From Roseitalea sp. (GTDB lineage: Bacteria > Pseudomonadota > Alphaproteobacteria > Rhizobiales > Rhizobiaceae), in assembly GCA_017642895.1 (NCBI GenBank), contig JAEPON010000010.1, forward strand, positions 1 to 64,000: a stretch of 64,000 nt of DNA, in the 5' to 3' direction. The position numbers and the translations under genes were made by a program. Shown piece after piece: positions 48,055-56,399 of the stretch; the first letter of the stretch is position 1; each line of letters opens with the position of its first letter. Under the pieces are notes generated by a model. It saw only the letters and a program-made list of their open reading frames with translations, had not been told where the DNA came from and ran no database searches.

Positions 48055-48087
48055 ATGCATATGCATATAATATCCATGCATATGCAT
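48055..48087. promoter_or_regulatory. Twin 12-bp palindromes between marR and thioesterase genes
   Basis: ATGCATATGCAT occurs at 48055-48066 and again at 48076-48087. The copies are identical perfect palindromes with centres 21 bases apart, two helix turns. They lie in the 71-bp gap between the divergent start codons. This fits tandem binding of a MarR dimer, controlling both genes. Confidence 0.65.
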
Positions 48088-48104
48088 TTAAGGGTATCTG
48101 GTTC

Positions 48105-48593
48105 ATGACACAAGATGCGACGCCAGCGATCGGCATCGCCGATCCGGACGAGATCGCGGACCTTTCGGGGCTCGAGATCATCGCGCGTATCGGCACCGGC
48201 GCCTTGCCGATGCCGCCCATGGCCGCCGTGCTGCCGATGCGGCCGCATGCCTGGGAACTCGGCGCGGTCGAGTTCCGCGCCACGCCGTCGGCCCGCTTCT
48301 TCAATCCGATGGGCAGCGTCCATGGCGGCTGGGCCATGACCATGCTCGATACCGCCATGGGTGTCGCCGCCCACACGACGCTGAAGCCCGGCCAGACGTA
48401 CGCTTCGCTCGACACCTCCGTGCGCTTTGTCCGGCCGATCATGGGCAAGACGGGCGAGTTGCGCATTTTGGGCAGTGTTCAGTCGCGCGGCCGGCGGGTC
48501 ATCACGGTCAACGGCCGTATCGAGAACGAGAGCGGCAAGCTGTTTGCGCTTGGAACGTCCGCCTGCCAGATCACGGACCCGCGGTCGCGTTGA
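48105..48593 (+). CDS. PaaI-family thioesterase (hotdog fold)
   Basis: This 162-aa protein has a single hotdog domain with the signature FFNPMGSVHGGWAMTMLDTA (HGG with the following Asp). It is likely an acyl-CoA thioesterase, possibly on aromatic acyl-CoAs as in the PaaI family. It is divergent from the MarR gene and likely regulated by it. It ends 12 bases before the convergent serine hydrolase. Confidence 0.88.
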   Translation: MTQDATPAIGIADPDEIADLSGLEIIARIGTGALPMPPMAAVLPMRPHAWELGAVEFRATPSARFFNPMGSVHGGWAMTMLDTAMGVAAHTTLKPGQTYASLDTSVRFVRPIMGKTGELRILGSVQSRGRRVITVNGRIENESGKLFALGTSACQITDPRSR

Positions 48594-48605
48594 TGCACCT
48601 TCAGG

Positions 48606-49982
48606 TCACCGCGCGTCCAACACCTCGATCACCGCCTCGATCAGATGGGCGACCTTGTAGCGCCGATCGGTCGGCGTCAGCCCCAGCCGGACGACGACCA
48701 GATCCTCGGACGGGATGACAGAGACCGACTGGCCGTCATGGCCGTTCATGTAAAAGCCGTCGTCCGGCAGGTCCGGATTGTCGCCCTCCATCCAGGCATT
48801 GGCCGCGCGCAGCCAGACCTGGCCGTTGCCATAGACGCCATCAGAGGCCGGGTGCGGCGTGACCATCCAGTCGACAAAGCCCACCGGCAAAAGCGACCGG
48901 CCGTTCCAGACGCCGCGCTGCAGCATGAACTGTCCGAATCGTGCCCAATCGCGCGCCGTCGCATAGATGTAGGATGAACCGACGAACGTGCCGGACGCGT
49001 CCATTTCCATGACCGCGCTCGCCATGCCGAGCGGGTCGAACAGCGCGGCATAGGGCCAGACGGCCGCTTCGGCGGGATCGTCGAACGCATCCTGCCAAAT
49101 CCGCGACAAAAGCACGGTCGTGCCGGAGGAATATTCGAAGACGTCGCCGACACCTTCGGGCGAATCATCGTCACGCGGCTGGCCGGCAACGAAACCGGCC
49201 ATGTCGGTCTCCAGATAGAGCATGCGCGTGACATCTGAGACCGAGCCATAACCCTCGTTCCACACAAGATCGGGGGCCATGCCCATCATGTGGCGCGCGG
49301 TGATGTCAGCACGGCCGTCGCCGTCCCAGCCCTCCAAGCTGGCGGTCTGGTCCAGGTCCAGTCGTCCCTCCCGGATCGCGCGGCCGATCAGCGCGCCGGT
49401 GACGGTCTTGGAGACCGACCAGCCGAGCAACGGCGTTTCGGGCGCAAACCCATGCGCATAGCGTTCGCCGACGATCGCGCCATCCTTGACGACCACCACC
49501 GCGCGCATGCCGGGTCCGGTCAGGGCGGGATCGTTCAGCACCGCATCAAGCGCCTCGTTGACCGGCAACTCCACCCGGCCACCGGCCGGCCATGTCGAAC
49601 CGGTGGCGAGCGCGGCGCGAGTGGGCGCCGGCCGGTCGACCAGACGGTCCACACCGCCCTCGGGGACCGAGGAACAGCCCTGCCCCGGCCTGTGCACGGC
49701 GAGCCCGCCGCCGATCAGCCCGAACAGGCCGGTGCGCACCGTGCCGGCATCCTCATCGACATCGACGCGCATCAGCGTCAGCAGCGGATGGCCCGGCGCC
49801 TGCACATCGATGGCCAGGACCTCCTGCGCGTCGCGTCCCGCCAGAAAGACGTTCGAACAGACGATCTTGGCCGCATAGTTGGCGCCGACGCGAATAAGGT
49901 CGGGCGGCGCGACGAACAGATAGCCAAGGCCGGCGACAAGCAGCACGACCAGCAGAAGGCCAAGGGTTTTGAGGATACGCAT
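48606..49982 (-). CDS. Beta-lactamase-family serine hydrolase
   Basis: This 458-aa protein has an N-terminal membrane anchor or signal (residues 7-24). A novel-looking region follows to about 150, then a penicillin-binding/class C beta-lactamase-like domain with S-V-S-K at 189-192 (LGWSVSKT) and a YSS motif in FEYSSGTTVLLSRI. It resembles 6-aminohexanoate hydrolase and esterase EstB-type enzymes rather than true beta-lactamases. The substrate is unknown. It is divergent from the GH25 lipoprotein at 50120. Confidence 0.85.
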   Translation of the reverse strand: MRILKTLGLLLVVLLVAGLGYLFVAPPDLIRVGANYAAKIVCSNVFLAGRDAQEVLAIDVQAPGHPLLTLMRVDVDEDAGTVRTGLFGLIGGGLAVHRPGQGCSSVPEGGVDRLVDRPAPTRAALATGSTWPAGGRVELPVNEALDAVLNDPALTGPGMRAVVVVKDGAIVGERYAHGFAPETPLLGWSVSKTVTGALIGRAIREGRLDLDQTASLEGWDGDGRADITARHMMGMAPDLVWNEGYGSVSDVTRMLYLETDMAGFVAGQPRDDDSPEGVGDVFEYSSGTTVLLSRIWQDAFDDPAEAAVWPYAALFDPLGMASAVMEMDASGTFVGSSYIYATARDWARFGQFMLQRGVWNGRSLLPVGFVDWMVTPHPASDGVYGNGQVWLRAANAWMEGDNPDLPDDGFYMNGHDGQSVSVIPSEDLVVVRLGLTPTDRRYKVAHLIEAVIEVLDAR

Positions 49983-50119
49983 GGGTATGCGCCTTCTTTT
50001 TAGGGTTAACGGAGGTTTAACGGTGGCGCCTGCAAGGTCAACTCCGGCGCGCGGGGTGGAATTGCCCGGGCCGGGCGCTATAAACCGTTTTCGAGGGCGA
50101 CAGGCATACGGACGATTTG

Positions 50120-50926
50120 ATGACGCGACTGGCCGGGCTTTTTCTTGCCGCGATCATGGCCCTTGCGGCCGCGGGCTGCACGAAGGTCGATTATACCGCA
50201 CTCACCCAATCGCTGGATGCCACCTATGCGGCGGCGACGCCGCGCTATGGCGACAGCGATCCGGTGCATGAATGGGAAGGCGGCGCGCCGTTCGGCTTCC
50301 CCGTGCACGGCATCGACGTCTCCAAATGGCAGGGTGTGATCGACTGGCCGACGGTGCGCCGCGCGGGCATCGAGTTCGCCTTCATCAAGGCCACCGAGGG
50401 CGGCGATCTTCTGGACGACGCCTTCATGCGCAACTGGCATGATTCGCGCCGCGCCGGCATGCCGCGCAGCGCCTATCATTTCTACTATTTCTGCACGTCG
50501 GCCCGCCGTCAGGCGCGCTGGTTCATCCGCAATGTGCCGCGCGAGCGCGGATCGCTGCCGCACGTGCTTGATGTGGAATGGAACCATCTGTCGCCGACCT
50601 GCCGGCTGCGCCCGCCCGCCGACACGGTGCGCCGCGAGATGAACATCTTCCTCGACATGATCGAGCGCCACTATGGCAAGCGGCCGATCATCTACACGAC
50701 GGTCGATTTCCACCGCGACAATCTGGCCGGCCACATGACAGACGAGGTGTTCTGGCTGCGCTCGGTCAAAACACATCCGAAGGTCACCTATCCCGGCCGC
50801 AACTGGGCCTTCTGGCAGTATACGGGCACGGGGCTCGTGCCCGGCGTCAATGGCGACACGGACATCAACGTCTTTGCCGGCAACCGCAACCAGTGGCGCG
50901 ACTGGCTGGACGTGGCAACGCGCTGA
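50120..50926 (+). CDS. GH25 lysozyme-like lipoprotein (second copy)
   Basis: This 268-aa protein has a signal ending in AAAGC (lipobox) and a GH25 muramidase domain with HGIDVSKWQGVIDW, FAFIKATEGG and VLDVEWNHL, and a C-terminal WAFWQYTGTG. It lacks the long linker of the copy at 27418 but is alike through the catalytic domain. I chose ATG 50120 over a TTG at 50117. It probably acts on peptidoglycan in the periplasm or at the outer membrane. Confidence 0.93.
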   Translation: MTRLAGLFLAAIMALAAAGCTKVDYTALTQSLDATYAAATPRYGDSDPVHEWEGGAPFGFPVHGIDVSKWQGVIDWPTVRRAGIEFAFIKATEGGDLLDDAFMRNWHDSRRAGMPRSAYHFYYFCTSARRQARWFIRNVPRERGSLPHVLDVEWNHLSPTCRLRPPADTVRREMNIFLDMIERHYGKRPIIYTTVDFHRDNLAGHMTDEVFWLRSVKTHPKVTYPGRNWAFWQYTGTGLVPGVNGDTDINVFAGNRNQWRDWLDVATR

Positions 50927-50934
50927 TCGGCGGC

Positions 50935-51180
50935 TCACAAACGGTCGAAATCGTCTTTGCCGGTCGGCATCAGCATCACCGCCGTCGCCAGATAGGCAAA
51001 GCCGAAGGTGACGCCGAAGCTCATGAACAAAAGGGCGATCACAACCGGCTTGGCGTCGGAATGCATGAACATGTCGCCGAGGCCTGAGATGTTCATCCAC
51101 AACAGGCCCGCCGCGATCGCCCAGCCGATCAGCATGCCGATGATGGAGTTGATCACAACGAACCTTATCAGTTTGGGCAT
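50935..51180 (-). CDS. Small two-helix membrane protein
   Basis: This 81-aa protein has two hydrophobic helices (around residues 4-28 and 43-68) and a charged tail GKDDFDRL. I chose ATG 51180; the frame upstream to 51357 contains Cys and Lys-rich sequence that looks non-coding. Its 3' end is eight bases from the end of the GH25 gene. I do not recognise a family with certainty; similar small proteins occur in rhizobia. Confidence 0.6.
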   Translation of the reverse strand: MPKLIRFVVINSIIGMLIGWAIAAGLLWMNISGLGDMFMHSDAKPVVIALLFMSFGVTFGFAYLATAVMLMPTGKDDFDRL

Positions 51181-51388
51181 GACCTGACCTGTGATCGCCG
51201 AAGAAACTGGCATCGAACGTAGCCCTGCCGACCGGCGCGTCAATGCGACATCTTTCACGGATTTCCACACACCGGAACAAAATTTTCCCGACGCTCGTCC
51301 GCCCGCATCAGGCCAGCATTTTCGGGGATTTGTGCCAAAGAGAGACAGATTTTTCACTTTGCCTGTTGCATTGCAGCAACGATTTCTG

Positions 51389-51416
51389 TTGCGCGGCCCG
51401 TCACAGAACCTACACT
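51389..51416 (+). promoter_or_regulatory. Sigma-70-like promoter for the 27-aa membrane peptide
   Basis: TTGCGC, 16 bases, then TACACT, ending 28 bases before the ATG at 51445. A nearby GTTGC/GCAAC inverted repeat (51365-51380) overlaps the upstream edge. Confidence 0.35.
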
Positions 51417-51444
51417 AAAGGGGTAATACACGAGGGAGGTCCCG

Positions 51445-51528
51445 ATGGATCTGACACGCTCTTTGAACGTCGTACTTGTGTGTGCAGCCTTTGTCTTTGT
51501 TGGCGCGCTGGTGTTCGGCGTCCTGTAA
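51445..51528 (+). CDS. 27-aa single-helix membrane peptide
   Basis: The reading MDLTRSLNVVLVC continues as one hydrophobic helix to a TAA at 51526-51528. GGGAGGT lies about six bases before the ATG, one of the strongest ribosome sites in the window. A promoter-like pair lies upstream and an inverted repeat downstream (51555-51578). It sits alone in a 430-base stretch otherwise without genes between the small membrane protein and the azoreductase gene. The short length makes it uncertain, but the start signals are hard to explain otherwise. Function is unknown. Confidence 0.6.
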   Translation: MDLTRSLNVVLVCAAFVFVGALVFGVL

Positions 51529-51554
51529 CCCACACAATTCACAACAAAACGGCG

Positions 51555-51578
51555 GTACGCGCAGTCAAACGCGCGTAC
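51555..51578. repeat. 8-bp inverted repeat between the 27-aa peptide and azoR
   Basis: GTACGCGC and GCGCGTAC flank an eight-base loop. On the minus strand it lies after azoR and is followed by a short T-run, so it may be the azoR terminator. It also lies 26 bases after the peptide gene. Confidence 0.4.
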
Positions 51579-51611
51579 GGCCCACAATTTGTATTGGCGT
51601 ATCGGCTGATG

Positions 51612-52220
51612 TCAGGCGGCCAATGCGCTTTGCACGCCGGCGGCATTCGCAATCGCCGTGCGTGCGCCAGCAAGGCTGTCATCGGCGTTCTGCACCAGCC
51701 GGTCAGCGGCGATCACCGTGACTTCGGTGATGCCAATAAAGCGCAGCACCTGGCGCATATAGGGCGTTGCGAAGTCGACGGGGCTGTCGACCGGTACGCC
51801 GCCGCTCGTGATGACCAAAAAGGCGCGCTTGCCCTCGAGAAGTCCCTGCGGGCCGTTTTCGCTGTATCGGAACGTGCGGCCGGCGCGGGCAATCTGGTCG
51901 ATCCATGCCTTGAGCGCGGCGGGCACCGAGAAATTGTAGACCGGCGCGCCGATGATGATCGTGTCGGCTTGTTCGAGTTCGCTGATCAGCGTGTCGGACA
52001 GGGCAAGCGCCCGCGCCTGTTCCCCGCTGCGCGCGTCAACCGGCGTCCAGTTGGCACCCAGCCACTTCTCGTCCAGTTGGGGAACCGGTTCGGACAGATC
52101 GCGCTCGACAATCATGTTTGCGCCGGCGCCGCCGAGCGCCTCGACCAGTTCGGCGCTGAGGGCACGGCTGTGCGAGCCTTCATCCCGCGCCGAGGACTGG
52201 ACTGAAAGAATGTGGGCCAT
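51612..52220 (-). CDS. azoR: FMN-dependent NADH-azoreductase
   Basis: This 202-aa flavodoxin-fold quinone/azo reductase has HILSVQSSARDEGSHSRALS (FMN phosphate loop), IIGAPVYNFSVPAALKAWID and FRYSENGPQGLLEGKRAFLV followed by SGGVP. It detoxifies quinones and azo compounds with NADH. I chose ATG 52220. A GC hairpin (52240-52256) lies in its leader. It follows metF on the same strand after 122 bases but is probably a separate unit. Confidence 0.92.
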   Translation of the reverse strand: MAHILSVQSSARDEGSHSRALSAELVEALGGAGANMIVERDLSEPVPQLDEKWLGANWTPVDARSGEQARALALSDTLISELEQADTIIIGAPVYNFSVPAALKAWIDQIARAGRTFRYSENGPQGLLEGKRAFLVITSGGVPVDSPVDFATPYMRQVLRFIGITEVTVIAADRLVQNADDSLAGARTAIANAAGVQSALAA

Positions 52221-52342
52221 TTGGTCTGATCTCCGTTGAGCCCGCCGGGTGCGGGCGACCGACGGACAGATAGACATCGAGACCGTTCACGAAAGAGTGG
52301 AAACGAAAAACGATATGTTTCCGAAAAGCGAACGACGGCCAA

Positions 52343-53254
52343 TCAGGCGGCGGCGTCCACATGCTCCTCACGCACGCCGATCAGCCGGCAGACGGCAAAG
52401 ACGAGATCGGGCCGGTTCATCGTGTAGAAATGAAAGTCGCGCACGCCACGATCGACCAGATCGAGCACCTGCTCGGCGGCAATCGCCGAGGCGATCAGCG
52501 CATGGGTCTGCGGATCGTTCTCAAGCCCCTCGAACCGCTCGGCCAACCAGGCCGGAATGTGGGTCTTGCACTTGCCGGCAAAGTTGGAGACCGCGCGGAA
52601 ATTGTGGATCGGCAGAATGCCGGGCACGATCGGCGCGTAGATGCCGGCGCGGCGCACGCGCTCAACGAAGCGCTCATAGCCGTCATTGTCGAAGAAGAAC
52701 TGGGTGATCGCGCGCGTCGCGCCATTGTCGACCTTGCGCTTGAGCATGTCGATGTCGGTCGCGAAATCGGGGCTTTCGGGATGCTTTTCGGGATAGGCGG
52801 CGACGGAAATGTCGAAATCGCCGAACGCCTTGAGCCCGGCCACCAGATGGGCGGCGTTCTCGTAACCGCCCGGATGCGGCACATAGCGGGTGCCCATTCC
52901 GGTCTGCGGGTCGCCGCGCAGCGCCACGAAGCGGCGAATGCCCATGGCGGCGAATTCGCGGATGACGGTATCGGTATCGTCGCGCGTCGAACCCACGCAG
53001 GTGATGTGTGCGGCCGCATCCATGCCGCCCTGCTTTTGCACATGGGCGAGCGTGCGTTGCGTGGGCTCACGTGTCGAACCGCCCGCGCCATAGGTCACCG
53101 AGACAAAATCGGCGTTGAGCGGGGCGAGCTTTTCGATCGTGTCGGCGAGCGTTGCCGCCATCGCCTCGTTCTTGGGCGGGAAGAATTCGAACGAAACCCG
53201 GATTTCGTCGTTCAGGGCAACGCGCTGGGTTCTTGAAAAAACGCTTCCGGTCAT
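52343..53254 (-). CDS. metF: Methylenetetrahydrofolate reductase
   Basis: This 303-aa FAD enzyme reduces 5,10-methylene-THF to 5-methyl-THF for methionine synthesis. The family motifs are VSFEFFPPKNEAM, FVSVTYGAGGST, and further on CVGSTRDDTD and ITQFFFDNDGYERF. It lies 16 bases downstream of an ArsR-methyltransferase fusion gene, which may regulate it. I chose ATG 53254 (MTGSVFSRTQR). Confidence 0.96.
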   Translation of the reverse strand: MTGSVFSRTQRVALNDEIRVSFEFFPPKNEAMAATLADTIEKLAPLNADFVSVTYGAGGSTREPTQRTLAHVQKQGGMDAAAHITCVGSTRDDTDTVIREFAAMGIRRFVALRGDPQTGMGTRYVPHPGGYENAAHLVAGLKAFGDFDISVAAYPEKHPESPDFATDIDMLKRKVDNGATRAITQFFFDNDGYERFVERVRRAGIYAPIVPGILPIHNFRAVSNFAGKCKTHIPAWLAERFEGLENDPQTHALIASAIAAEQVLDLVDRGVRDFHFYTMNRPDLVFAVCRLIGVREEHVDAAA

Positions 53255-53270
53255 GGTGTCGCTGCGGCCA

Positions 53271-54305
53271 TCACGCCGCCTCCGTTGTGTCCCGGTCGGG
53301 ACCGGTTTCATCTGCAATGACATAGCGCGGATCGTCCGCCGACCAGATCATCACCGTCAGTTGGCCGCCGCGATCCGCCTTCGATGATGGCAGAGCCTCG
53401 GCGCGAATGTTCTCAAGACCGGCCACTTCAAACCATGCGGTGACGGTTTCGGTGTCAAAACCGAGCCGGTGATGCTGATGCTCCTCGCGCAGGAATTCGA
53501 GGTCATGCGGCGCGAAATCGATGATCATCAGCCGTCCGCCGGGCGCCAAGCTGCGCGCGGCCTGGGCCACCGCCGCCGCCGGATCATCGAGAAAATGCAG
53601 CACCTGATGGATCGTCACCAGATCGAACGCATCGCGCGCCACGGGCATGTTGAACACATCGCCCATCCGCACTTCTGCGTTGACCAGACCGGCGGCATCG
53701 AGATTGGCGCGTGCAACATTGAGCATCTTGCGGTTTGTGTCGATGCCGACCGCCGAGCGGAAGCGCGGCGCGAACACTTCGAGCATCCGGCCGGTGCCGG
53801 TGCCGATGTCGAGCATGGCGTTGAACGTCCGGTCGCCGGCCAGGCGCACGAGCGCCTGCTCGACCTTGCGCTCGGGCACATGCAGAGACCGAATCGAATC
53901 CCAGCTTTCTGCATTGGCGGAGAAATAGGCCGATGCCTCGTCGCGGCGACGGCGCTTGACGTCGGCAAGACGCTCCGCATCGCGCGCCAGAACCGGATCG
54001 TCGGGATCGATGCGGGTCAAAATGTCGGCGGCGAGCGCGCCTTGCGGACTGTCATGGGCGAGCCGGAACAGCGCCCATGACCCTTCCTGGCGACGGCGGA
54101 TGAGCCGTGCTTCGAGCAGCAGCTTCAAATGCCGCGACACGCGCGGTTGCGACTGGCCCAGGATCGTGGTCAGGTCCGAGACGGTCAGATCCGCCTCCGA
54201 CAGCAGCTTGAGCATGCGCAGCCGGCTCGGCTCGGCGGCCGATTTGAGATGCTCGACCATCGCGTCGATGGCGAACAGCGTTTCATTGTCATTCGAAAAA
54301 GACAT
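53271..54305 (-). CDS. ArsR-family regulator fused to SAM-dependent methyltransferase
   Basis: This 344-aa protein has an ArsR winged helix (about residues 10-90, recognition helix QSQPRVSRHLKLL) followed by a class I methyltransferase domain (about 155-300) with the SAM motif LDIGTGTGRML and VRMGDVFNMP. No Cys lies in the DNA-binding part, so it is not a metal sensor. Located directly upstream of metF, it is probably a SAM- or homocysteine-cycle regulator, as known for SahR-like ArsR proteins. A GATAT/ATATC repeat lies before the start. Confidence 0.88.
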   Translation of the reverse strand: MSFSNDNETLFAIDAMVEHLKSAAEPSRLRMLKLLSEADLTVSDLTTILGQSQPRVSRHLKLLLEARLIRRRQEGSWALFRLAHDSPQGALAADILTRIDPDDPVLARDAERLADVKRRRRDEASAYFSANAESWDSIRSLHVPERKVEQALVRLAGDRTFNAMLDIGTGTGRMLEVFAPRFRSAVGIDTNRKMLNVARANLDAAGLVNAEVRMGDVFNMPVARDAFDLVTIHQVLHFLDDPAAAVAQAARSLAPGGRLMIIDFAPHDLEFLREEHQHHRLGFDTETVTAWFEVAGLENIRAEALPSSKADRGGQLTVMIWSADDPRYVIADETGPDRDTTEAA

Positions 54306-54308
54306 AAG

Positions 54309-54322
54309 GATATGTTTATATC
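54309..54322. promoter_or_regulatory. GATAT-N4-ATATC inverted repeat before the ArsR-methyltransferase gene
   Basis: GATAT and ATATC flank GTTT, four bases upstream of the start codon, in an AT-rich patch. The place suits autoregulation of the ArsR-metF operon by an ArsR dimer. It is a candidate only. Confidence 0.4.
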
Positions 54323-54355
54323 ATTTCGGCGACGCCGACAACATGCAAATGCGAC

Positions 54356-54721
54356 ATGGCGGCCAAACTGCCGTCTTTGCCCTGCCGCCGGGCCCGACCG
54401 ATGACGACAAAGCGCCAGGCCGCCGTCTCACAGGCGCTCGCGCAACTGGCCCCGTTGATGCCGCTCGACGATGCGCTGGCCGTCAAGGCGCTGGTCGCCC
54501 GGCCGCACATGCGCGGCCTGCCCGCGACCCGGGCCGTGTGGCTGGCCACGATCACCCATATCAGGCACATGCACACCGGTTATGACGCGCTGCTCGATGA
54601 AGGCTATGACCGCGACGCGGCACGTTTTTTTGTGCTCGACGACATCAATGCGGTGCTCCGCTCATGGCAGGCCACACGGTTCCTCGATGCCGACGAGGAT
54701 GTTGCCGGCGCGGACGGATAG
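54356..54721 (+). CDS. DUF2293 domain protein
   Basis: This protein of up to 121 aa has the DUF2293 signature HIRHMHTGYDALLDEGYDRD then AARFFV. The start is unsure: ATG 54356 or ATG 54401 (MTTKRQAAV) are both possible and neither has a clear Shine-Dalgarno. DUF2293 has no known function. It is divergent from the ArsR-methyltransferase gene and ends seven bases before the convergent transporter. Confidence 0.78.
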   Translation: MAAKLPSLPCRRARPMTTKRQAAVSQALAQLAPLMPLDDALAVKALVARPHMRGLPATRAVWLATITHIRHMHTGYDALLDEGYDRDAARFFVLDDINAVLRSWQATRFLDADEDVAGADG

Positions 54722-54727
54722 ACGGGT

Positions 54728-55639
54728 CTATTGCCGCAGGACCATCACGCCTGCCATGACGATAAGCGTCATGCCGATCAGCGACCAGATGTCCGGCACC
54801 TCGGCGAAGAACACCAGGCCCCAGACAAGCGCGAACGCCACATAGCCGAAATCGAACGTCCCGATCACCGCCGGCGGCGCGTTCTGATAGGCGATCGCCG
54901 CACCGACGCTGCCGACGAGAATGGCGCATGCCAGAAGCGCCATGGCCACCCATTCGCCAAACCCCATGGCGGCCCAGGGTCCCAGCAGGAACCCCTCGCG
55001 CGGATCGGTCACCGATAGCGCGATCGCAGCCGTGGCGACCAAACCGGCCACGACAAACGAGATGTTCAAAAGCAGTGACAGCATCAGGGGGTGAACGTTG
55101 CGGCACCGGGTTCGCGTCAGGATCATGGCCAGCGCGTAGAGGATGGCGGCAACCAGCGGCAGCAGGGCGTAAGGATTGAAGTCACTGGCATCGGGGCGCA
55201 AAATCAGGAGAACGCCGAAGAAGCCAAGCAACACCGCCGCCCATCCCAGCGGGCTTATCCGATCGCCGATCAACAGCGCCGAGAACAGCGTGATGAAGAT
55301 GGGAAGCGTATAGTAGACGGCCGCGGCCACCGAAAGGTCGAGCCTGGGCAGCGCAAGATAGTAGGCGATCCACATGCCGACCAGCAGGACGCTGCGCAGA
55401 ACGGCCCATCCCAACGAAGGCGGCAGGGAAAGGGCATCGCGGGCGGTCCACCACAAAAGGCCCGCAAGAACCGGCAGCACGATCAGCGAGCGCAGAACGA
55501 AAATCTGCCAGATCGCAAACGCGCCGCTGGTGAATTTGATGAGCGCATCGCCCAGCGACAGGATCAGAACAGTGACAATGATCACCGTGACGGCGAAAGG
55601 CACCCTGTCGGCCCGCCCCTGCCCCGCCTTGTGCTGCAT
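54728..55639 (-). CDS. EamA/DMT-family transporter
   Basis: This 303-aa protein has ten hydrophobic helices in two EamA repeats (ending near IGDRISPLGWAAVLLG and FFAEVPDIWSLIGM). I chose ATG 55639 (MQHKAGQGRADRVPFAV); the open frame upstream to 56026 lies over the MOSC gene and is Arg-rich nonsense. The substrate is unknown. It is the third EamA protein in the window. Confidence 0.88.
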   Translation of the reverse strand: MQHKAGQGRADRVPFAVTVIIVTVLILSLGDALIKFTSGAFAIWQIFVLRSLIVLPVLAGLLWWTARDALSLPPSLGWAVLRSVLLVGMWIAYYLALPRLDLSVAAAVYYTLPIFITLFSALLIGDRISPLGWAAVLLGFFGVLLILRPDASDFNPYALLPLVAAILYALAMILTRTRCRNVHPLMLSLLLNISFVVAGLVATAAIALSVTDPREGFLLGPWAAMGFGEWVAMALLACAILVGSVGAAIAYQNAPPAVIGTFDFGYVAFALVWGLVFFAEVPDIWSLIGMTLIVMAGVMVLRQ

Positions 55640-55719
55640 CCGATGACCCGCCTTTGGCTCAGCAGAGCGCCGGCCCGCCCTCGCCTTCCTGGTCCCGCCT
55701 GAGGTGGCGCGCGCCGGCG

Positions 55720-56319
55720 CTAGACGGGGTAGACCCATTGTTCGGGCAGTTGCACCCGGACGCTTTCGCCCATCCGGACCGTGCCGGGCTTTTCGACCCA
55801 GGCGACCACGCCCCGGCGGCGCTTGGCGATCTTGGGAAAGCCGAGCGCTATGTGCTGGTCGCCGTCGCGTCCCACATGGCGGGCGATGGCGTCGCCGGCA
55901 ATGCGGCATGGGCCGTTCTGCATGTCGATCTTGACGGTCGCGCCGCCCTCGAAGAACAGCAGCGTGGATGCCGGCAGCATGGACAGCATCGGCACGCCGG
56001 CGAGCGTCATGTTGGCGCCGATCCATTCGGGCGCGAGCATCGGCAGTTCCATGTCGGCGGCGACCGCGTCCAGTTCGTCGCGCGCGACGATCGACAATTG
56101 CCGCTCGTTGCGCATTTCCGTGCCGCGCTCATACCAGGGTTCGCGAGCGCCCGAGCCGCGCGTGAAGCCGGCATGCAGATCGCCGGGAACGCCTTCGAAG
56201 GTCAGCTCCAGCGTTTCGACCGGGCTGGTGACGAAATCATCGCCTGCCGCCTTGAAGAGGCCATCGACGCGCGCCTCGACGCGCCTGGCGGGGTGAATCT
56301 CGGGCAATACCGCGTCCAT
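55720..56319 (-). CDS. MOSC domain protein
   Basis: This 199-aa protein of the MOSC family (molybdenum cofactor sulfurase C-terminal) has the conserved Cys138 in MQNGPCRIAG and the GANMTLAGVPMLSM segment. MOSC proteins carry sulfur for metal-sulfur centres or act as molybdenum N-hydroxylamine reductases. No molybdenum genes lie nearby. It lies upstream of the EamA transporter gene on the same strand. Confidence 0.88.
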   Translation of the reverse strand: MDAVLPEIHPARRVEARVDGLFKAAGDDFVTSPVETLELTFEGVPGDLHAGFTRGSGAREPWYERGTEMRNERQLSIVARDELDAVAADMELPMLAPEWIGANMTLAGVPMLSMLPASTLLFFEGGATVKIDMQNGPCRIAGDAIARHVGRDGDQHIALGFPKIAKRRRGVVAWVEKPGTVRMGESVRVQLPEQWVYPV

Positions 56320-56399
56320 GGCAAATTTGTCCCTCTGGTCAACTCTGCCGACTGATAGCCCGTCCGGAAAGGGCTGTCGACAAGAGCCGACGGCCGACC

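Noticed and set aside
50078..51280. A 400-codon minus-strand open frame opposite the second GH25 gene
   Set aside because: It is Arg/His-rich, has no domain and covers two better-supported genes.
53271..54305. A metal-sensing ArsR/SmtB repressor
   Set aside because: No Cys ligand pairs are present in the DNA-binding domain, and the rest of the protein is a methyltransferase fold next to metF.
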